NCBI RefSeq assembly: GCF_003846185.1
Contig: NZ_ML123034.1
Span: 1,926,938-1,983,815 of the forward strand
DNA from: Streptomyces sp. ADI96-02
GTDB taxonomy: Bacteria > Actinomycetota > Actinomycetes > Streptomycetales > Streptomycetaceae
Reading direction: 5' to 3'
Length of the DNA: 56,878 nt
Translations under genes and position numbers: made by a program
In this document: positions 36,045 to 47,679 of the stretch, in pieces
Position numbering within the stretch: the stretch's first letter is position 1
Layout: the number at the start of each line of letters is the position of its first letter
The notes under the pieces: model-generated
What the model was told of the DNA's origin: nothing
The model's input: only the letters and a program-made list of their open reading frames with translations
The model's database searches: none

Positions 36045-38225
36045 TCACTCGCCGCCGGAGCCGCCCGGACCGCCGCCGGAGCCGCCCGGTTCGGCGCGGA
36101 GCACCAGCAGGGCCACGTCGTCGTCCGGCGGCAGCTCGTCGAAGCCGTGGACGGCCCGCCGGATCCGCTCGGCGACCGCGTCGGCGGGCAGCCCCGCGCA
36201 CCCGGCCAGCACCTGTGCCAGCCCGTCCCCGTCGTCGAACATCACCGGCCCGGACCGCCGCTCGGTGACCCCGTCGGTGACGCACAGCAGGCTGTCCCCG
36301 GGGGCCAGGTCGAAGCTCTGCGTCTCGTACGCCACGTCCTCGACGACGCCGAGCAGCACCTGGGGCTCGGCAGCCGGGCGTACGGAGCCGTCGGGGCGCA
36401 GCAGGAGCGGCAGGGGGTGGCCGGCGCTGGCGACGGTGCAGTGGACGCCGCCGTCGGCGAGCGGGACGACCTCGCCGCACAGCAGGGACAGGAACCGGGG
36501 CTGCGAGGCGTCGTGGAGCTGCCGGCCTCCGGCGGCGGCGACCATGAGGGCGGCGGCCTCGGCCGCCTCCATCGCGTCGTCGAGCAGCAACCGGTTCAGC
36601 CGGTCCAGGACCTCGCCGACGCCGAAGCCCTCCCGGGCCAGCAGGCGCAGCCAGGGGCGGGCGAGGCCGGTGACGACGGCCGCCTCCGGGCCGCTGCCCT
36701 GCACGTCGCCGAGGACGAAGCACCAGCGGTCGCCGGGGCAGGCGAAGATGTCGTAGAAGTCTCCGCCGACCACGCCGTCGTCGCTCGGCTCGTAGACGAG
36801 TGCGCTGGTGACGCCGGGGATCTCGGCGACCCTGCTGGGCAGCAGTCCGCGCTGGAGGATGCGGCTGATGGTGGCCTGGCGGGTGTAGGCGCGGGCGGCC
36901 CCGACGGCGAGGCCGAGCCGGCGCACGAAGTCCTCGATCAGGGAGGCGACCGCCTCGGGCATCCGGGCCGCGCCCTCGCGGCCGACGAGCAGGGTGCCCA
37001 GGGTGCGCCCGCCCGTGGTGATCCGGAAGGCGAGGGCGGCCCCGTCGCGTCCGCCGGGCTGCGGCGGGGGCCCGGCGTCGCCGGGACCGTCAGGGCCGTC
37101 GCCGCTGCCGGCAGTGCCGTAGGGGCCGTACGAGCCGAATGAGCCGTCGGTGCGGGCGGCGGGCTCGTCGTCGTGGTCGGGCCAGGGGACGGGCACGGGT
37201 CCGGAGCCGACGCCGGGCGGGAGCCGCAGGGGCTCCTTCTCCAGCGCGGTGCGCAGCGGCTCGGTGCCCCGCTCGTCGCTGTGCCAGACGCGGGCGAGCC
37301 GGGGTTCGGCGGCCGGGCCGCCGCCCTCGCTCTCCAGCCAGATCGCGCACCAGTCGGCGAGCCGGGGCACCAGAAGCTGGCCCGCTATGGCGGCCACCAG
37401 GTCCTCGTCGAGCTGACCGGCCAGCAGGTCGGACGCCTCGGCGAGGAAGGCGGGCGTGCCGCGGCTGTCCCAGGCGTCGTCGTCGCGCTCGACGCGCCGG
37501 ACGACGGGCGCGAGGAGGGCGGCGGCCCGCAGTCCGCGGCCGAGGCCCGTCGGGTCGGACGCGGCGTCGGGGGCGCTCCAGTCGTCGACGGGGAGCCGGG
37601 CCCAGACGGTCTTGAGGCCGGTGCGGTAGGTGATGCCCCAGGACTCGGCGAGGGTGGCGACGAGCTGGAGGCCGCGGCCGTACTCGGCGGGGTCGGGCAG
37701 CCGGGCCCCGGCGCCGGCGTGGACGGTCTGCCCGCCGGACGGCTCGGACACCGGCTCGGCCTCGGCCTGGGCCTCGGCCTGGGCTTCGTCCTCCGCTCCG
37801 GCTTCGGGCTGGGACTCCGCCCCGGCTTCGGGCTCGTCCCGGCCGGGGCGTCCCTCGCCGCTGACCGGGCGGGCGGGGTGGTGGTCGGTGACCTCCAGGA
37901 CGACGGCGTCGGTCTCCTCGCCGACGGCCTCCTCCAGGCGTACGAGCAGGTCCACGGTCGTCCCGGCGTGCACCACGGCGTTGGTGACCAGTTCGTTGGC
38001 GACGGTCACGGCGTCGTCCGCGATGCGGTCGCCGAAGCCCGCGGCGGGCGTCCCGAGCGCGGTCCACTCCGCGAACGCGGCCCGTACGAAGCGGCGCGCG
38101 GCGGACGGGGCGAGCGGTATGCCGGGCAGGGAGGTACGGCTGATCAGGCGGGGATCGCCCGGGTACCCGCCTCCGGCGGTGCCCGGACGGTGAACGATGT
38201 CCCGCTGCAAGGGAATGGGCCCCAC
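36045..38225 (-). CDS. RsbW-like kinase/GAF/SpoIIE PP2C phosphatase fusion
   Basis: A 726-residue signalling protein. An N-terminal HATPase (anti-sigma-type) domain carries the N box DDAVTVANELVTNAVVHA and G box EYGRGLQLVATLAESWG, split by an acidic linker of EAQAEAQAEAE repeats. A GAF-like domain spans about 250-440 with a Gly/Pro-rich insertion. The C-terminal SpoIIE phosphatase has metal motifs GGDFYDIF, GDVQGSGPEAA, SAGHPLPLLL, VTDGVTERR and the terminal DDDVALLVL. Such proteins dephosphorylate anti-anti-sigma factors; no partner gene is adjacent. GTG 38225 has GGAG upstream. Confidence 0.92.
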   Translation of the reverse strand: MGPIPLQRDIVHRPGTAGGGYPGDPRLISRTSLPGIPLAPSAARRFVRAAFAEWTALGTPAAGFGDRIADDAVTVANELVTNAVVHAGTTVDLLVRLEEAVGEETDAVVLEVTDHHPARPVSGEGRPGRDEPEAGAESQPEAGAEDEAQAEAQAEAEPVSEPSGGQTVHAGAGARLPDPAEYGRGLQLVATLAESWGITYRTGLKTVWARLPVDDWSAPDAASDPTGLGRGLRAAALLAPVVRRVERDDDAWDSRGTPAFLAEASDLLAGQLDEDLVAAIAGQLLVPRLADWCAIWLESEGGGPAAEPRLARVWHSDERGTEPLRTALEKEPLRLPPGVGSGPVPVPWPDHDDEPAARTDGSFGSYGPYGTAGSGDGPDGPGDAGPPPQPGGRDGAALAFRITTGGRTLGTLLVGREGAARMPEAVASLIEDFVRRLGLAVGAARAYTRQATISRILQRGLLPSRVAEIPGVTSALVYEPSDDGVVGGDFYDIFACPGDRWCFVLGDVQGSGPEAAVVTGLARPWLRLLAREGFGVGEVLDRLNRLLLDDAMEAAEAAALMVAAAGGRQLHDASQPRFLSLLCGEVVPLADGGVHCTVASAGHPLPLLLRPDGSVRPAAEPQVLLGVVEDVAYETQSFDLAPGDSLLCVTDGVTERRSGPVMFDDGDGLAQVLAGCAGLPADAVAERIRRAVHGFDELPPDDDVALLVLRAEPGGSGGGPGGSGGE

Positions 38226-38558
38226 GGTGCGGCTCCTACTGGTCTGACGAAACGCCGCCGACGACGATGACAGCGTGACAGACCGGCCGCACCCATAAGC
38301 ACCGAGTTACCGAATTGGGTAGAAATTCGAGCAGATTCGAACGCAAAGTACCGAGAAAGACGCATCAGGAAGGACAACGCGGACGGAGCCGTCGAACGAA
38401 ACGCGTCCGAACGGCTCCGCCGGCGTACGCCGGGGGACGGCGCGGGGCGGGCCGGGGCCCGGGGAAGCCCTTCGCGCCGCGCGCGTGCCCGCGCACGTCG
38501 GGTACGTCACGCCTCGTGCGTACCCGCGTACGTCACGCCTCGCGCGTACCCGCGTACG
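38226..38558. other. Intergenic region holding 26-nt repeats
   Basis: This is the upstream region of the PP2C gene, including an AT-richer patch around 38305-38360 that may hold its promoter. It is followed by a GC-rich stretch with the 26-nt repeats at 38502-38580. No gene is supported. Confidence 0.6.
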
Positions 38559-40448
<1,890 letters not shown>

Positions 40449-40820
40449 GACGTCCTCCGGGCCTGCGGCATTGCTACGACCGGCTTCTTTGATACTGCGA
40501 CTACTACTACTGCTGCTGTTGCTGTCCTGCTGCGCGACCTGCTCGTCCCGCTTGTTCCGCCTGCGAGTTCCGCCTGCTTGTTCCGCCCGCCTGTCCTGCT
40601 GTTCCGCCCGTGTGCCTGCTGCTTGTTTAACTGGCCGGTAACCAACGAGTCGTGATCAGACTAGAGCGCACGCGTCCACCACGTAAGAGGCAACGGGCCG
40701 CCGCTTTCATAACGAAAGGGCCCCCTCACCGCACGCTACTGCGGTGAGGGGGCCCTGCGGACCGGTCGTCGGCGAAGAGCCCGGCCGGACGTCGGCCGGG
40801 ACGTCCTCAAGGCCCGGCGG
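40449..40820. other. Intergenic region between lepA and the acyl-CoA ligase
   Basis: It holds the lepA terminator (40717-40756) and a low-complexity tract (about 40495-40625) made of ctactactact, tgctgctgttgctg and gttccgcctgc/gttccgcccg repeats. There is a short open frame through this tract on the minus strand, but its composition is repeat-like and I do not call it a gene. A promoter for the ligase may lie around 40640-40715, the most AT-rich part. Confidence 0.55.
40717..40756 (-). terminator. lepA terminator hairpin
   Basis: agggccccctcaccgca (40717-40733) pairs perfectly with 40740-40756 around a 6-base loop, a 17-bp stem 65 bp beyond the lepA stop. Confidence 0.85.
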
Positions 40821-42695
40821 CTACTTCTTGCCCTTGCTCTCCCCGGCCGACTCGTCGGTCGACAGGACGGAGATGAAGGCGTCCTGCGGGACCTCCACGT
40901 TGCCGACCATCTTCATCCGCTTCTTGCCCTCCTTCTGCTTCTCCAGCAGCTTCCGCTTACGGGAGATGTCACCGCCGTAGCACTTGGCGAGGACGTCCTT
41001 GCGGATCGCGCGGACGGTCTCACGGGCGATGACCCGGGAACCGATGGCGGCCTGGATCGGCACCTCGAAGTTCTGCCGGGGGATGAGCTTCTGGAGCTTG
41101 GCGACCAGCCGGACGCCGTACGCGTACGCCTTGTCCTTGTGCGTGACGGCGGAGAACGCGTCGACCTTGTCGCCGTGCAGCAGGATGTCGACCTTGACGA
41201 GCTGGGCCGACTGCTCGCCGGTGGGCTCGTAGTCGAGGGAGGCGTAACCGCGGGTCTTCGACTTCAGCTGGTCGAAGAAGTCGAAGACGATCTCGGCGAG
41301 CGGCAGGGTGTAGCGGATCTCGACCCGGTCCTCGGAGAGGTAGTCCATGCCGAGCAGCGTTCCGCGGCGGTTCTGGCAGAGCTCCATGATCGCGCCGATG
41401 AACTCGCTCGGGGCCAGCACCGTGGCCCGGACGACGGGCTCGTGCACCTTGTCGATCTTGCCTTCGGGGAACTCGCTCGGGTTGGTGACGACGTGCTCGC
41501 TGCCGTCCTCCATCTCGACCCGGTAGACCACGTTCGGCGCGGTCGCGATCAGGTCGAGTCCGAACTCGCGCTCCAGCCGCTCGCGGACCACGTCCAGGTG
41601 GAGCAGGCCGAGGAAGCCGACGCGGAAGCCGAAGCCGAGCGCGGCGGAGGTCTCCGGCTCGTAGACCAGGGCGGCGTCGTTGAGCTGGAGCTTGTCCAGC
41701 GCCTCGCGCAGGTCCGGGTAGTCCGAGCCGTCCAGCGGGTAGAGCCCGGAGAACACCATCGGCTTCGGGTCCTTGTAGCCGCCGAGCGCCTCGGTCGCCC
41801 CGTTGCTCAGGGAGGTGATCGTGTCACCGACCTTGGACTGCCGGACGTCCTTCACCCCGGTGATGATGTAGCCGACCTCGCCGACGCCGATGCCGTCGGC
41901 CGGGGTCATCTCCGGGGAGGACACCCCGATCTCCAGCAGCTCGTGGGTGGCGCCGGTGGACATCATGCGGATGCGCTCGCGCTTGTTGAGCTGGCCGTCG
42001 ACGACACGGACGTAGGTGACGACGCCCCGGTAGGGGTCGTAGACCGAGTCGAAGATCATCGCGCGGGCGGCGGCGTCGGCGACGCCGACGGGCGCGGGCA
42101 CGTCGCGGACCACCCGGTCGAGCAGCGCGTCCACGCCGACACCGGTCTTGGCCGACACCTTGAGGACGTCCTCCGGCCGGCAGCCGATGAGGTTGGCCAG
42201 CTCCTCGGAGAACTTCTCCGGCTGCGCGGCCGGCAGGTCGATCTTGTTCAGCACCGGCACGATGGTGAGGTCGTTCTCCATCGCGAGATAGAGGTTGGCC
42301 AGCGTCTGGGCCTCGATGCCCTGCGCGGCGTCGACCAGCAGGACCGTGCCCTCGCACGCGGCGAGCGACCGGGACACCTCGTAGGTGAAGTCCACGTGGC
42401 CCGGCGTGTCGATCATGTTGAGGATGTGGGTCCTGCCCGTGTCCTCGCCCGTGGTGGGCGCCCAGGGCAGCCGGACCGCCTGGGACTTGATGGTGATGCC
42501 GCGCTCGCGCTCGATGTCCATCCGGTCGAGGTACTGAGCACGCATCTGCCGCTGGTCGACCACGCCCGTCAGCTGGAGCATCCGGTCGGCAAGGGTCGAC
42601 TTGCCGTGGTCGATGTGCGCGATGATGCAGAAGTTGCGGATCAGCGCCGGGTCGGTACGGCTCGGCTCGGGCACGTTGGAAGGAGTCGCGGGCAC
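40821..42695 (-). CDS. lepA: Elongation factor 4 (LepA)
   Basis: Ribosome-associated GTPase that back-translocates or rescues stalled ribosomes and aids initiation/assembly. At 624 residues it has G1 [13 protein letters not shown] near 26-38, [13 protein letters not shown]3 DTPGHVDF, and G4 NKIDLPAA. The LepA-specific C-terminal domain ([35 protein letters not shown]) is complete. GTG 42695 has AGGA upstream. It is divergent from rpsT. Confidence 0.97.
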   Translation of the reverse strand: MPATPSNVPEPSRTDPALIRNFCIIAHIDHGKSTLADRMLQLTGVVDQRQMRAQYLDRMDIERERGITIKSQAVRLPWAPTTGEDTGRTHILNMIDTPGHVDFTYEVSRSLAACEGTVLLVDAAQGIEAQTLANLYLAMENDLTIVPVLNKIDLPAAQPEKFSEELANLIGCRPEDVLKVSAKTGVGVDALLDRVVRDVPAPVGVADAAARAMIFDSVYDPYRGVVTYVRVVDGQLNKRERIRMMSTGATHELLEIGVSSPEMTPADGIGVGEVGYIITGVKDVRQSKVGDTITSLSNGATEALGGYKDPKPMVFSGLYPLDGSDYPDLREALDKLQLNDAALVYEPETSAALGFGFRVGFLGLLHLDVVRERLEREFGLDLIATAPNVVYRVEMEDGSEHVVTNPSEFPEGKIDKVHEPVVRATVLAPSEFIGAIMELCQNRRGTLLGMDYLSEDRVEIRYTLPLAEIVFDFFDQLKSKTRGYASLDYEPTGEQSAQLVKVDILLHGDKVDAFSAVTHKDKAYAYGVRLVAKLQKLIPRQNFEVPIQAAIGSRVIARETVRAIRKDVLAKCYGGDISRKRKLLEKQKEGKKRMKMVGNVEVPQDAFISVLSTDESAGESKGKK

Positions 42696-42804
42696 GCAGG
42701 GTCCTGATTCTTGAGACGCCGAACGCCGTGTCTCGGGTCGATGTCGGGTCGGTCGGATCGATACGTAGGCTCCATCGTCCCACGCCTGCGGGGCAGCGAC
42801 CGGT

Positions 42805-42834
42805 TTGGGCCGGTCGGAGGGTGACTGCTACCGT
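42805..42834 (+). promoter_or_regulatory. Candidate rpsT promoter
   Basis: ttgggc (42805-42810), an 18-base spacer and taccgt (42829-42834) approximate a housekeeping sigma (HrdB-like) promoter about 75 bp upstream of rpsT. This is by eye only. Confidence 0.4.
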
Positions 42835-42910
42835 GGACAGCTGTGCCTCGTGGCTCTCACGGGCGGCGTGGCGCACCTAGAAGATCCAACGAACCTGAAA
42901 AGGCTCTTTC

Positions 42911-43177
42911 GTGGCGAACATCAAGTCCCAGATCAAGCGGAACAAGACCAACGAGAAGGCGCGCCTGCGTAACAAGGCCGTCAAGTCGTCGCTCAAGACC
43001 GCGATCCGCAAGGCCCGCGAGGCCGCCGCTGCCGGTGACGTCGAGAAGGCCACCACGGCCGTCCGCGCCGCCTCCCGTCAGCTCGACAAGGCTGTCTCGA
43101 AGGGTGTCATCCACAAGAACGCCGCCGCCAACAAGAAGTCGGCGCTGGCGTCCAAGGTTGCCGCCCTGCAGGCCTGA
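42911..43177 (+). CDS. rpsT: 30S ribosomal protein S20
   Basis: An 88-residue basic helical protein ([38 protein letters not shown]...) that binds 16S rRNA in the small subunit. The GTG start is preceded by AAAAGG at about eight bases. Ala/Lys-rich composition and length are typical. Monocistronic, with a strong terminator downstream at 43313-43360. Confidence 0.97.
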   Translation: MANIKSQIKRNKTNEKARLRNKAVKSSLKTAIRKAREAAAAGDVEKATTAVRAASRQLDKAVSKGVIHKNAAANKKSALASKVAALQA

Positions 43178-43570
43178 GCTTCTTCCCGAAGCTCACTGAT
43201 GTGACCGCCGGAACGGACTCGACGGGCCCTCTCTCCCGCCCCTGACCGGCACCCCGCGCCGCACACCGAACCTGCGTTCGCCACGCGGGTGCGGCGCACC
43301 CGGAGTGTGACCCGGAAGCCCCGGTCGCCGACCTCCCCAGGTCGGCGACCGGGGCTTCCGTGCGTGCGGCTGGGGCGTGGGGGCCGGGTGGCCGGGGCTG
43401 GTGTACGCGTGCGGGGCCTGGGTGGCGGGGACGGGTGTACGGGTACGGCTGCGGGGCGTACGGGTCCGGGAGTGGCACCGGAGAGCCCTGGCCGAAGGAA
43501 CGGATCGAGGGATCGAGGAGCTACCGGCCCGGACGGATCGGAGGGCTACCGGCCCGGACGGATCGCGGGG
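43178..43570. other. Intergenic region between convergent rpsT and holA
   Basis: It contains the 22-bp terminator stem (43313-43360), then a G-rich stretch with repeats of gtgtacg/ggggcgtacggg type (43380-43480), and the holA-end repeats (43519-43580). No gene is supported. Confidence 0.6.
43313..43360. terminator. Strong terminator after rpsT
   Basis: Positions 43313-43334 pair perfectly with 43339-43360 (22 bp) around a cccc loop. It lies 136 bp after rpsT and 211 bp after the holA stop, and can serve both. Confidence 0.85.
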
Positions 43571-43580
43571 CTACCGGCCC
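43519..43580. repeat. 24-26-nt tandem repeat copying the end of holA
   Basis: The core ctaccggcccggacggatcg recurs with its start at 43521, 43545 and (partial) 43571. The last copy contains the holA end (GCG GGC CGG TAG on the minus strand), so the Gly-Arg-stop codons are repeated downstream of the gene. Confidence 0.85.
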
Positions 43581-44557
43581 GCCCTCGCGGCCCGCGCCAC
43601 GATCACGACGGCCTTCTCCAGCGCGTACTCGGGGTCGTCCCCGCCGCCCTTGACCCCGGCGTCGGCAGCGGCCACGGCCCGCAGGGCCACCGCCACCCCG
43701 TCCGGCGTCCAGCCGCGCATCTGCTGCCGCACCCGGTCGATCTTCCAGGGCGGCATGCCCAGCTCGCGCGCCAGGTCGGCGGGCCGGCCGCCGCGCGCCG
43801 AGGACAGCTTCCCGATCGCCCGGACGCCCTGCGCCAGCGCGCTGGTGATCAGGACGGGCGCGACGCCGGTCGACAGCGACCAGCGAAGCGCCTCCAGAGC
43901 CTCGGCCGCCCGCCCCTCCACCGCCCGGTCGGCGACGGTGAACGACGACGCCTCGGCCCGGCCCGTGTAGTAGCGCCCTACGACGGCCTCGTCGATCGTG
44001 CCCTCGACGTCCGCGATCAGCTGGGACACCGCGCTCGCCAGCTCCCGCAGATCGCTGCCGATGGAGTCGACGAGCGCCTGGCACGCCTCCGGCGTCGCGG
44101 ATCGGCCGTGCGTCCGGAACTCCGACCGCACGAAGGACAGCCGCTCCGCGGGCTTGGTGGTCTTCGGGCAGGCCACCTCCCGTGCGCCGGCCTTGCGGGC
44201 CGCGTCCAGGAGGCCCTTGCCCTTGGCGCCGCCCGCGTGGAGCAGGACGAGCGTGATCTCCTCGACGGGTGCGCCGAGATAGGCCTTGACGTCCTTGACC
44301 GTGTCGGCCGACAGGTCCTGCGCGTTGCGGACGATCACGACCTTGCGCTCGGCGAACAGCGAGGGGCTGGTGAGCTCGGCGAGCGTGCCGGGCTGCACCT
44401 GGTCGGGGGCGAGATCGCGCACGTCCGTGTCGGCGTCGGCGGCGCGGGCCGCGGCCACCACCAGCTGCACGGCACGGTCCAGGAGAAGGTCCTCCTGGCC
44501 CACGGCGAGCGTGACGGGGGCGAGCGGGTCGTCGGCGGAATTCTTCCTGGTGGCCAT
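43571..44557 (-). CDS. holA: DNA polymerase III delta subunit
   Basis: Clamp-loader wrench subunit of 328 residues. It opens LAVGQEDLLLDRAVQLVVAAAR, the delta-subunit version of the degenerate Walker A region, and shows ERKVVIVRNAQDL and PAERLSFVRSEFRTHG. The C-terminal collar domain contains PVLITSALAQGVRAIGKLSSARGG and LGMPPWKIDRVRQQMRGW. ATG 44557 was preferred over an in-frame ATG 18 bp upstream. In actinobacteria it follows comEC on the same strand, as here. Confidence 0.94.
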   Translation of the reverse strand: MATRKNSADDPLAPVTLAVGQEDLLLDRAVQLVVAAARAADADTDVRDLAPDQVQPGTLAELTSPSLFAERKVVIVRNAQDLSADTVKDVKAYLGAPVEEITLVLLHAGGAKGKGLLDAARKAGAREVACPKTTKPAERLSFVRSEFRTHGRSATPEACQALVDSIGSDLRELASAVSQLIADVEGTIDEAVVGRYYTGRAEASSFTVADRAVEGRAAEALEALRWSLSTGVAPVLITSALAQGVRAIGKLSSARGGRPADLARELGMPPWKIDRVRQQMRGWTPDGVAVALRAVAAADAGVKGGGDDPEYALEKAVVIVARAARAGR

Positions 44558-44650
44558 CGCGATCCAGCATCCCATGTCCCACTGACAACCCCCGCGGCCA
44601 TCAGCCTCCCCGGCCCTCCCGGCCCTTCCGCCGTATCGGAGAATGTCCGC

Positions 44651-44896
44651 GTGAGCGATGTGAGACATGTGCTGGTGCTGCCCGACCGCGACGCCGCGCA
44701 GGAGGTGGCCGAGGAGCTGGCGGACCGTTTCGGGGTGGCCGAGGAGCCCCAACTCGTACGGGACGCCCTGGCCGGCGAGGACGACGCCGAGGACGCCCAG
44801 TGGCTGGTGGTCGTGGAGGACGCGACCGGACGCCTCGACCCGGCGGCACTCGACGAGTTCGCCGCCGAGTACGAGGGCTGGCTGGAGACCCCTTAG
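44651..44896 (+). CDS. Conserved small acidic hypothetical protein
   Basis: An 81-residue acidic protein (VSDVRHVLVLPDRDAAQEVAEELADRFGVAEE...EYEGWLETP) with an alpha/beta outline and no Cys, signal or membrane segment. GTG 44651 opens the frame after a long non-conserved stretch. Codon third positions are strongly G/C, and the protein looks folded, so I take it as real. It lies between divergent holA and convergent comEC. Function unknown. Confidence 0.75.
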   Translation: MSDVRHVLVLPDRDAAQEVAEELADRFGVAEEPQLVRDALAGEDDAEDAQWLVVVEDATGRLDPAALDEFAAEYEGWLETP

Positions 44897-44924
44897 GCCG
44901 GTCCCTGACCCGGAGCGGACCGCC

Positions 44925-44990
44925 GGCCGGGAGCGGTGCCCGGTCAGGAGGGGTGCTCCGGTCGGGAGGGGTGCTCCGGTCAGGAGCGGC
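44925..44990. repeat. 18-nt tandem repeat copying the end of comEC
   Basis: ggtcaggaggggtgctcc (44942-44959), ggtcgggaggggtgctcc (44960-44977) and a partial third unit from 44978, with a degraded unit before 44942. The third unit contains the comEC terminal TCC TGA (minus strand), repeated in the first unit. Confidence 0.88.
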
Positions 44991-47679
44991 GGGTTACCGT
45001 TCGCACCCCCTCTCCGGCCCCGGACACCGCGACGGCGCCATCGGTGTCCGTCCGCAGCACCCGCGCGCCGGAGGCCCTGAGCGCGTCGACCGTACGGGCC
45101 GACGGATGGCCGTAGGGATTGTCCGCGCCGCAGGAGATGAGAGCCAGCCTCGGCCGTGCGCTGTGCAGCAGGCCCGGGTGCTGGAAGGCCGAGCCGTGGT
45201 GGGCCACCTTGAGGACGTCCACCCGGGGCAGGACCGGGTGGCTCCGCAGCAACTCCCGCTGCGCCGGCGGTTCGAGGTCGCCCAGGAGCAGAAGCGTCAG
45301 CCCTCCGGCCGCCCGCACGTGCAGCGTCACGCTGGAGTCGTTCGGCTCCCCCACCGCCCCCACGGCCCCCGCTCCCGCTCCCGCGAGGCGGCTTCCGGGA
45401 GGTCCGACACCACCCGGCCCGGCGAGTCCCCCAGGCCCACCGAGTCCCCCACGCCCGCCAGAGCCTCCAAGACTTCCCGGGCCTCCAGGGCGCCCAGGTC
45501 CTCCAAGTGCTCCAGGTCCTTGACCCGGCCAGAGGATCCGCCACGCGAGCGGGCCCGCCCGCCGCAGCTCCCCGGACACGGCCCGCACGGTCGCGACCCC
45601 CGCCTCCGACGCCGTCCGCCGTACGAACGCGGCCTGTTCGGGCGGGGCGTCCAGGCTCGTCGTCTGGATCGCCCCGACCGCCCTGCCCCGCAGCACTCCG
45701 GGCAGTCCGCGCACATGGTCGGCGTGGAAGTGGGTGAGGACCACGAGCGGGACCCGTGTGACGCCCAGATCGCGCAGGCACCGGTCGACGGCACGCGGAT
45801 CGGGCCCGGCGTCGACGACCACACCGGTGTCCTCTCCGGCCGCGAGCACCATCGCGTCTCCCTGCCCGACGTCACAGAGCGCGAACGCCCAGCCCGGCGG
45901 CGGCCATCCGGTCATGATCCGGGTCAGCGGCACCGGCCGCAGCACCGCCAGCACCAGCAGCAGCGCGGCGGCCGAGCACACCCAGGGGTGACGGGTCAGG
46001 CGCGGGGCGAGGAGGACGGCGAGGAGGGTGAGGCCCGCGAGGAGAGCAGCGCCGGGCGCGCCACTCGGCCATTGCGCCTCCGCGCCGGGAAGACCGGCTC
46101 CGGTTCGGGCGACGGTGGCGATCCACCCCACCGGCCAGCCCGCCACCCGGGCGAGGACTTCGGCCACCGGAAGGGCGATCGGCGCGGTGGCGAGCGCCGC
46201 GAAGCCGAGTACTGTCGCGGGCGCCACGGCGAACTCCGCCAGCAGGTTGCAGGGGATCGCCACGAGGCTGACGCGTGAGGCCAGCACCACGACGATCGGG
46301 GCGCAGACCGCCTGCGCCGCCGCTGCCGCTGCCAGCACCTCGGCGAGCCGGGCCGGGACCCGCCGCCTCCGCAACGCGGCGCTCCACCGGGGCGCGAGGG
46401 TCAGCAGGGCTCCGGTGGCGAGCACCGACAGCAGGAACCCGTAACTCCGGGCGAGCCAGGGGTCGTACAGCACCAGCAGCACCACGGCCCCGGCGAGCGC
46501 GGGGATCAGTGATCGGCGTCGTCCCGTTCCGATGGCGAGGAGGGTGATCAGTCCGCAGGCCGCCGCGCGCAGGACGCTCGGCTCCGGGCGGCAGACGACG
46601 ACGAACGCGAGCGTCAGGCCGCCGCCGATCAGCGCCGTCGTCCGCAGCGAGATGCCGAAGCGGGGTGCCAGTCCTCGCCGTTCGCTGCTCAGCGCCGATC
46701 CCGGCGGGCCGACGAGAAGGAAGAGAAGGATCGAGAGGTTGGCACCGGACACCGCCAGCAGATGGGTCAGGTCGGTGGCCCTGAAGGCGTCGTGCAGTTC
46801 GGGCGGAACCCTGGAGGTGTCGCCGACCACCAGTCCCGGCAACAGGGCCTGCGTGTCGGCGTCCAGGCCGTCCGTGGCCTCCCGCAGCCCGGCGCGCAGC
46901 TCACCGGCCGCACGCTGCACCGAGGTCGGAGCCCCGATGACGTCCGGCGGACCTTCGCCGTCGACCCGCAGCACGGCGGCGAGCGGGTCTCCCTCGTGCG
47001 CGGGAGGCGAGAGGCGACCGCCGACCCTCAGCCGGGTGGACGGCAGGAGCCGCTGCCAGCGGGCGTGTTCGTCGCCGGGCGACACCATGAGCAGGACCGG
47101 TGTGCGCACCCGGGTGCCGAGGCCGCCGGGACCGGTGACTTCCGTGACGTCGGCGTCGAGCAGCAGGCCGGCCGGCGTGCTGCGGCTCCCACGGACCCCC
47201 GGGCGGACCGGCCGAGGGTCCGACGTGACCCGCACCTCCGCCTCCACCCGTGCGTAGTCCCCGGCCAGCTCCGGGACCGGGCCCCGGCGTACGTCGGCGC
47301 TGTGCAGTCCGGCCGTCGCGGCTCCCGCCGCAGCGCAGAGCAGCAGAGCCCCCGCCATCCCGGCGGCGGTGCGCCGGGTCCCGGCGCTTCCCGCCCCGTA
47401 TCCGGCGGCCAGGAGCACGAGGGCCAGCACGGCACATCCCACGGCCACGCCCGCCACCCACCGCCCCGGCAGTCCGGGGGCGATGGCCGCCGCGGCCCAG
47501 ACGGCCACGGCAGGCGGGACCAGGCGCAGGTCCATGGCCGCCTCCGTGGGCGGGCCGCCCGCGCCCGCCGTGCAGCCCGCGCCCGCCGTTCCGCCGGCTC
47601 GCGACGCGCCACCGGCCTCCCTGCCGTCGCCGCGCAGGGCCTCCGCACCCGCCACCCGTAACATTTGCGGGCCGTTCAC
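44980..47679 (-). CDS. comEC: ComEC/Rec2 family DNA-uptake channel
   Basis: An 899-residue integral membrane protein. An N-terminal OB-like DUF4131 region is followed by the Competence domain with about ten helices (LLAVSGANLSILLFLLVGPPG signature near 305-325), and a C-terminal metallo-beta-lactamase domain with THFHADHVRGLPG and KVAHHGSAFQHP. In competent bacteria it is the inner-membrane channel for ssDNA; Streptomyces are not classically competent. An insertion of about 55 Gly/Pro-rich residues interrupts the MBL domain near residues 730-790. GTG 47679 overlaps the comEA stop (GTGA). Confidence 0.93.
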   Translation of the reverse strand: MNGPQMLRVAGAEALRGDGREAGGASRAGGTAGAGCTAGAGGPPTEAAMDLRLVPPAVAVWAAAAIAPGLPGRWVAGVAVGCAVLALVLLAAGYGAGSAGTRRTAAGMAGALLLCAAAGAATAGLHSADVRRGPVPELAGDYARVEAEVRVTSDPRPVRPGVRGSRSTPAGLLLDADVTEVTGPGGLGTRVRTPVLLMVSPGDEHARWQRLLPSTRLRVGGRLSPPAHEGDPLAAVLRVDGEGPPDVIGAPTSVQRAAGELRAGLREATDGLDADTQALLPGLVVGDTSRVPPELHDAFRATDLTHLLAVSGANLSILLFLLVGPPGSALSSERRGLAPRFGISLRTTALIGGGLTLAFVVVCRPEPSVLRAAACGLITLLAIGTGRRRSLIPALAGAVVLLVLYDPWLARSYGFLLSVLATGALLTLAPRWSAALRRRRVPARLAEVLAAAAAAQAVCAPIVVVLASRVSLVAIPCNLLAEFAVAPATVLGFAALATAPIALPVAEVLARVAGWPVGWIATVARTGAGLPGAEAQWPSGAPGAALLAGLTLLAVLLAPRLTRHPWVCSAAALLLVLAVLRPVPLTRIMTGWPPPGWAFALCDVGQGDAMVLAAGEDTGVVVDAGPDPRAVDRCLRDLGVTRVPLVVLTHFHADHVRGLPGVLRGRAVGAIQTTSLDAPPEQAAFVRRTASEAGVATVRAVSGELRRAGPLAWRILWPGQGPGALGGPGRPGGPGSLGGSGGRGGLGGPGGLAGPGGVGPPGSRLAGAGAGAVGAVGEPNDSSVTLHVRAAGGLTLLLLGDLEPPAQRELLRSHPVLPRVDVLKVAHHGSAFQHPGLLHSARPRLALISCGADNPYGHPSARTVDALRASGARVLRTDTDGAVAVSGAGEGVRTVTRRS

